From Jeongeupia wiesaeckerbachi (GTDB lineage: Bacteria; Pseudomonadota; Gammaproteobacteria; Burkholderiales; Chitinibacteraceae), in contig NZ_CP136946.1 of assembly GCF_050916355.1 (NCBI RefSeq), forward strand, positions 1,054,001 through 1,118,000: DNA of 64,000 bases. The letters run 5' to 3'. Positions within the stretch are counted from its first letter, which is position 1. Each line of letters begins with the position of its first letter. Shown here piece by piece: positions 59,816-64,000 of this stretch. A program made the position numbers and the translations under genes. The notes below the pieces were generated by a model that worked only from the letters and a program-made list of their open reading frames with translations, ran no database searches and was not told where the DNA came from.

Positions 59816-62800
59816 TCATTCGGCGCATAAGGCCTCCTGCTCGGCTTGGGTTTCCGCCAATAACGCGTCCAGCCATTGAATCTGCTGATTGATCAGCGTG
59901 TCGATCGTGTCGCGGTGATAGCGGGTCTTGCAATAACCCCAGCGAATAACCAGCCGATCGCCCTGATATTCCGCCTTGATAAACGGCGTAAAGCCGGCAT
60001 GCATCAGGCCATCGGGCGAACCGGTCGATTCCTGCGCCTCATCGAGAATACGATCGTCGTCCTGCGGCAGATGGATGCCACGTGGAACGAAATTGAATTC
60101 GATCTGGGCTTCCGGCACGCGCTTCATGATGTCGGTGATGGCCGGATCATTGCTCAGATAACGCAATCCGCTGTAGGACAATCCGTCATCCTGCAATTCG
60201 TTCAATTGCGCGTGAACGCCCCTGGCAATATCGATCCGGCTGGCATCACGCGGCAGCGTCGCGAGGTCGAGATGCGCGATGCTGTAATTGGACAACCAGG
60301 CGACCGTGCGGCTGAGTTCAAACCGCGCATCGTGGCGGGCAATCCGACCGTTATGCACGGTATTGACCGCGTAGCAGCTTTGCTTGAATTGCGTTTTGTA
60401 AGTCATCGCCAGCGATGCAAGCAACATCGTCGAAACCGGCACACCGGCATCGCGCGCCAATTGTTCCAATCCGGCGGTCGCGTGTTCGCTCAGCGAGACC
60501 GAACGGATATCGAGCATCGACAGGCCGAAATTGACGGCCAGCGCTTGCTGATTGCTATCGGCCGGAAGCGGCAGGCAACGGCTCCAATCCTTGCCGGCCC
60601 AATAGTCCAGATGCTGCAGCGCTGCCGTTCTGGCGTAATTGGCCTGCCACTGCGACCAATCCTTGACCGAGGCGGTTTTTCGCGGCAATTGCAGCGGCTG
60701 CTGCTGCGCCAATTGGCGATACGCCGTTTCCAGATCGTCGAGCACGATGCCGAAGGAATAGGCATCGATGATCAGATGGTGCGCGAGGATGAACAGGCGA
60801 CGCGCGCGACCGGGGCCGAAATCGAAGACGACGGCCTTGAACATCTGCCGGCTGATGTCGAGGCTGCGCTGCAACTGGTCGCAGATCAGCTCGATCGTCG
60901 CCGCCTCGTCTTTCTCGGTGATACTGGCCAGATCAATGCGCTGCCACCACGCCGGCAAGGCGTCGAATGCCAGCACGTGTTGCTGATAGCGGCCGTCATG
61001 TTGCGTCCACAGAATGCGCAGGCCGTCATGGTGTTGCAGCACCGCGGCCATGGCCCGCTGCAGCACGCCGAGGTCGACGTCGTGCTCGATGCGGCACAGC
61101 TGCGTCGCGTTCCAGTGGTGATAGTCGGCGCGCTTGAGGAACCAGTGATGATTGGCGAGCAGCGGCACCTTGCCGACGATGGCGGCCTGCGAGCCGGCGT
61201 CGTCCTTGGCGCCCAGCTTGCAACGCGCCGCGAGTTCACGCAGCGAGAGGTTGGCGAAGACATCGCGCGGCGCCAGTTCGATGCCGCGTTGGCGCAGCTG
61301 GGTGACCAGTTGCACGACCAGCAGCGAATGCCCGCCCAGATCGAAGAAGCGGCCATCGGCGCTGACCTTGTCCAGCGCCAGCAACTCGCCCCACAGCCCG
61401 GCCATCAGGGTTTCCATCTCCCCTTGCGGCGCAAGGTGGACGATCTGTTCGGCCGTCGGCTTGCGTTGCTGCAGCTGGCGCTTGTCGACCTTGCCATTCG
61501 GCAGCAAGGGCAGGCTGTCGACAAAGTGCAGCGCGCCCGGCCGCATATAGGCGGGCAGTTGCGCCTGCAGTGCCGCCTGCAATTGCGGTTTCAGCGTCGC
61601 TTCCGCCTCGTCGGCGACCAGCCAGGCGATCAGGCCGCGCGGCTGCGCCACCACGACCGCGTGACTGACTTGCGGATGCGCCTTCAGCACCGCCTCGATC
61701 TCACCGGGTTCGATCCGGCAACCGTTGAGCTTGATCTGCTGATCGGCGCGCCCCAGCAGCTCGACCTGGCCGTCGGGCAACCAGCGGGCCATATCGCCGG
61801 TTCGGTACATCCGCCCGCCGAACGCGTGCTCGAACGGGTTGGCGACGAAGCTGTCGGCGGTCAGTTCGGGCAGGCCGACATAACCATCGGCGACACCGGC
61901 ACCGGCAACATACAGCTCGCCGGCCACGCCCGGCGGCACCGGCTGGCCGTAGCGGTCCAGCACGTACAGCGTGGTATTGGCGATCGGCTGGCCGGCCGGC
62001 ACCGTGCGCAAGCCGTCATCGCCCTCGACCAGCTCGTCGGCACGGCTGAATACCGGCGCCGGCGAGGGGTCGAAGCGGCGACCGATTTCGATCTGGTCGT
62101 TGAGCACGGCCACGAGGTCTTCGCCCTGCGTCAGTGGGTTGCACAGCACCACGCGGAACACGTCGATCGGTTCGGGGCTGATGTGCGGAACCAGCAAGCG
62201 CGTCTTCGACACGAAGGTTTCGTCGCGCAGGAACTGGAGTTCCTGGATCTGCACCACCAGCCGGTTGAGCTCGGCGTTGTCACTTTGCTGGTAGCCGTCG
62301 CGCAGATGCCGCGGCAGGTAGCGGTAGTTGACGATGTTCATGTCCGGCGTGCCGATCAGCTCGAAGCAGTCCGAAGCGGCCACCAGGTCGGCAAAGTAGT
62401 GCGCCCGCGCCAGATTGCGCTCGACCAGCCAGGCGTAGCCCTGCCGCGACAGCACGTTGAGGCTGGCGTGCAGATAGAGCACGTTGGCCGGCCGCGAGCC
62501 TTCGACGGTGTACTGGCCGAAATCGAAGCTGCCCTGCTTGGCCTGATAGGCGGCGTGGGTGGAAATCGCGTGGATCGACGCCGCGTCGCGGAACAGGCAC
62601 AGGCTGATCCCCTGCGGCATGTACAGCTGCTTGTGCGCGCAGAAGGTCACGCTGTCGGCCAGTTCGACGCCGGCCAGCAGGTTCTTGTGCTTGCGCGAGA
62701 ACTGGAAGGCACCGCCCCAGGCCGCATCGACGTGGAAATGGATGTTTTCGCGCGCGGCGATCTCGGCGATCTGCGGCAGCGGGTCGACGGTGCCGGTTTC

Positions 62801-64000
62801 GGTGGCGCCGGCGATGCCGACGATCGCGATGATCAGCTTGTTGGCGCGGCGGCATTCGGCGATCTGCCGCTCGAGCGCCGCCGGCGACATGCGCTGCCCG
62901 GCGTCCTGCTCGACGTGGACCAGGCTCTCTTCACCGAGCCCGAACAGCGCCACGGCTTTTTTCATCGAGTAGTGCATCAGCCGCGTGCCCAGAATGGCCA
63001 CGCCACTGTAGCCCAGCGCCTGCACCGTCTGGTGCGCGCCACGCCGGACCAGCGTTTCCTTGCTGATGTCGTGACCGATCAGCGCCTTGTTCCGCGCGCA
63101 CCACAGCGACAGCAGGTTGGCGACCGTGCCGCCGCTGGTCACCGCGCCGAACACGTGGTGCGGATCCTGGACGTACTGCTGGTAATAGTCTGCGGGCAGA
63201 TCGAAGAACAGCCGGTGCAGCTGCGCCACCACCTGCCTTTCCAGGAAGGTGAGGACGCGCGAGGTCTCGATCTTGACCAGATTCTGGTTCATCGACGTGA
63301 TCAGCGCGCTCAGCTCGGGCAGGAAGCTCGGCAGGCCGGACGTCATGTGGCCGATGTAGCGGCTCGACACCACGTTGACAACATTGGGCACGACGTGTTG
63401 ATGCAGGCCGCGCAGATAGGCGTCGTAGCTGATCGGTGCGTTGGCGATCGTGGTATCGGAAAAATCGAAGCGCGCATCGACCGGCGGCTCGGGCTGATGC
63501 GTCACCGGCGGATACGGCGGCTGTGCATCGTCATTGCGGAAGTAGCGGGTCACCGCTTCCAGATCGTCGTTGAACACGCACTCGTGCCAGCTCACGTCGG
63601 CGCCGATCTCGGTGGAGCCATACAGATTGATCAGCCGTGCCATCGGCAGCGCCTGGTGGAAATCCCGCGCCAACTCGCCGGGCAGCGCCTCGCCGCTGCT
63701 GATGACCAGCTCGAGCAGTTCCAGCTCGGCCAGGCGACCGCTGTCGAGCAGCGCCCGCAGCAGCGACGGCACGACGGTCAGCCGGGTGACGCCACGCTGT
63801 TTCAGCAGATCGATCAGCGCACCGGTCTCGAACAATTGCTCGCGATCGACGATCAGCAACGGCGCGCCGCACACCAGCGGCTGCAGCAACTCGGCGATGT
63901 GGTCGACGAAGCCCAGCGACGTCTTCAGGCTGAAGACTTCATGCCGGCCGGCCGGCCAGGTCCGTTCCAGCCACGTCAGCCGGTTGACCAGGCTGCGGTG
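59816..64000 (-). CDS. Nonribosomal peptide synthetase with PLP decarboxylase embedded in the adenylation domain (5' end beyond window)
   Basis: 1394 residues are visible and the frame is open at the right edge. Order: adenylation domain from just after motif A3 (HRSLVNRLTW) through A5 (NLYGSTE, about 63620); then a group II PLP decarboxylase (about 63457-62080); then the rest of the adenylation domain with GELYVAGAGV, YRTGD, GRADQQIKLNG and NGKVDK (about 62050-61470); a carrier domain with LGGHS (attachment Ser at 61327); and a terminal condensation domain (about 61180-59816) with HHLIIDA. The decarboxylase keeps TSGGTVANL, the PLP-stacking His in LMHYSMKKA, HVDAAWGG and the Schiff-base Lys in CAHKQLYMPQ. 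There is no thioesterase. Confidence 0.92.
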   Translation of the reverse strand, partial: HRSLVNRLTWLERTWPAGRHEVFSLKTSLGFVDHIAELLQPLVCGAPLLIVDREQLFETGALIDLLKQRGVTRLTVVPSLLRALLDSGRLAELELLELVISSGEALPGELARDFHQALPMARLINLYGSTEIGADVSWHECVFNDDLEAVTRYFRNDDAQPPYPPVTHQPEPPVDARFDFSDTTIANAPISYDAYLRGLHQHVVPNVVNVVSSRYIGHMTSGLPSFLPELSALITSMNQNLVKIETSRVLTFLERQVVAQLHRLFFDLPADYYQQYVQDPHHVFGAVTSGGTVANLLSLWCARNKALIGHDISKETLVRRGAHQTVQALGYSGVAILGTRLMHYSMKKAVALFGLGEESLVHVEQDAGQRMSPAALERQIAECRRANKLIIAIVGIAGATETGTVDPLPQIAEIAARENIHFHVDAAWGGAFQFSRKHKNLLAGVELADSVTFCAHKQLYMPQGISLCLFRDAASIHAISTHAAYQAKQGSFDFGQYTVEGSRPANVLYLHASLNVLSRQGYAWLVERNLARAHYFADLVAASDCFELIGTPDMNIVNYRYLPRHLRDGYQQSDNAELNRLVVQIQELQFLRDETFVSKTRLLVPHISPEPIDVFRVVLCNPLTQGEDLVAVLNDQIEIGRRFDPSPAPVFSRADELVEGDDGLRTVPAGQPIANTTLYVLDRYGQPVPPGVAGELYVAGAGVADGYVGLPELTADSFVANPFEHAFGGRMYRTGDMARWLPDGQVELLGRADQQIKLNGCRIEPGEIEAVLKAHPQVSHAVVVAQPRGLIAWLVADEAEATLKPQLQAALQAQLPAYMRPGALHFVDSLPLLPNGKVDKRQLQQRKPTAEQIVHLAPQGEMETLMAGLWGELLALDKVSADGRFFDLGGHSLLVVQLVTQLRQRGIELAPRDVFANLSLRELAARCKLGAKDDAGSQAAIVGKVPLLANHHWFLKRADYHHWNATQLCRIEHDVDLGVLQRAMAAVLQHHDGLRILWTQHDGRYQQHVLAFDALPAWWQRIDLASITEKDEAATIELICDQLQRSLDISRQMFKAVVFDFGPGRARRLFILAHHLIIDAYSFGIVLDDLETAYRQLAQQQPLQLPRKTASVKDWSQWQANYARTAALQHLDYWAGKDWSRCLPLPADSNQQALAVNFGLSMLDIRSVSLSEHATAGLEQLARDAGVPVSTMLLASLAMTYKTQFKQSCYAVNTVHNGRIARHDARFELSRTVAWLSNYSIAHLDLATLPRDASRIDIARGVHAQLNELQDDGLSYSGLRYLSNDPAITDIMKRVPEAQIEFNFVPRGIHLPQDDDRILDEAQESTGSPDGLMHAGFTPFIKAEYQGDRLVIRWGYCKTRYHRDTIDTLINQQIQWLDALLAETQAEQEALCAE

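Noticed and set aside
59791..59817. Hexamer tandem repeat (ATCGGC, about four copies) between the NRPS stop and the next gene, as a possible phase-variation switch
   Set aside because: The unit is six bases, it starts at or after the stop codon, and copy change would not shift any reading frame. It is too far from the next gene's start to alter the ribosome site.

Overview
This 64 kb window (high GC) is chromosomal DNA from a betaproteobacterium. The best guess is Neisseriales (Chromobacteriaceae/Chitinibacteraceae type), judged from the gene sequences and order: a metX-metW pair, a complete division and cell wall (dcw) cluster running from mraZ to ftsZ and lpxC, an FtsZ tail ending DIPAFLRRQAD, glnK-amtB beside ubiK, and a class A rnpB. 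That placement is inference. I see no tRNA, rRNA operon, CRISPR array, insertion sequence or prophage.

Layout. 1-4.4 kb (minus strand): the 5' part of an M14-type carboxypeptidase, a Gfo/Idh/MocA oxidoreductase, a GH16-like lipoprotein, then metW and metX (encoded metX-metW). 4.5-19.3 kb: a lipopolysaccharide/O-antigen locus with four GT9-type and four GT4-type glycosyltransferases, an O-antigen-ligase-like membrane protein, an AsnB-type amidotransferase, a nucleotide-sugar epimerase and a divergent WaaE-like GT2 enzyme. Most of these genes overlap by 1-8 bases and look translationally coupled. 19.4-23.1 kb: msbA, rsmE, a 61-residue membrane protein and lpxC. 23.2-40.4 kb: the dcw operon, whose promoter carries four GTGG[G/A] repeats at exact 10-base spacing (a MraZ box). 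40.6-47.7 kb: msrP with a tiny membrane protein upstream, a YcnI-like copper protein, an ammonium channel fused to an OmpA-like periplasmic domain plus glnK under a sigma-54 promoter with NtrC-like sites, ubiK, rnpB, an unknown membrane protein, pyrC and a TusA-like gene. 47.8-54.2 kb (plus strand): a two-component system, a CNP1-like secreted protein, and a glycerate operon (cdaR, GntP-type permease, garK). 54.2-55.8 kb: a two-domain NagZ.

56-64 kb (minus strand) is part of a natural-product gene cluster that continues past the right edge. It encodes a nonribosomal peptide synthetase, a GT-A-like protein, a MATE exporter and a phytanoyl-CoA-dioxygenase-like hydroxylase. The synthetase is the most striking object in the window. 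Its adenylation domain is split between motifs A5 and A6 by a complete PLP-dependent decarboxylase resembling PanP-type aspartate 1-decarboxylases, and the ten-residue specificity code I read from the adenylation pocket is close to the published code for beta-alanine. The simplest reading is one polypeptide that makes beta-alanine from aspartate and then activates it itself.

A second unexpected signal is a family of about 75-135-base dispersed palindromic repeats. There are five copies here: two between convergent genes, two inside the dcw operon, and one translated in frame at the start of a glycosyltransferase. All share conserved internal-loop sequences, while the flanking stems differ in sequence and still pair.
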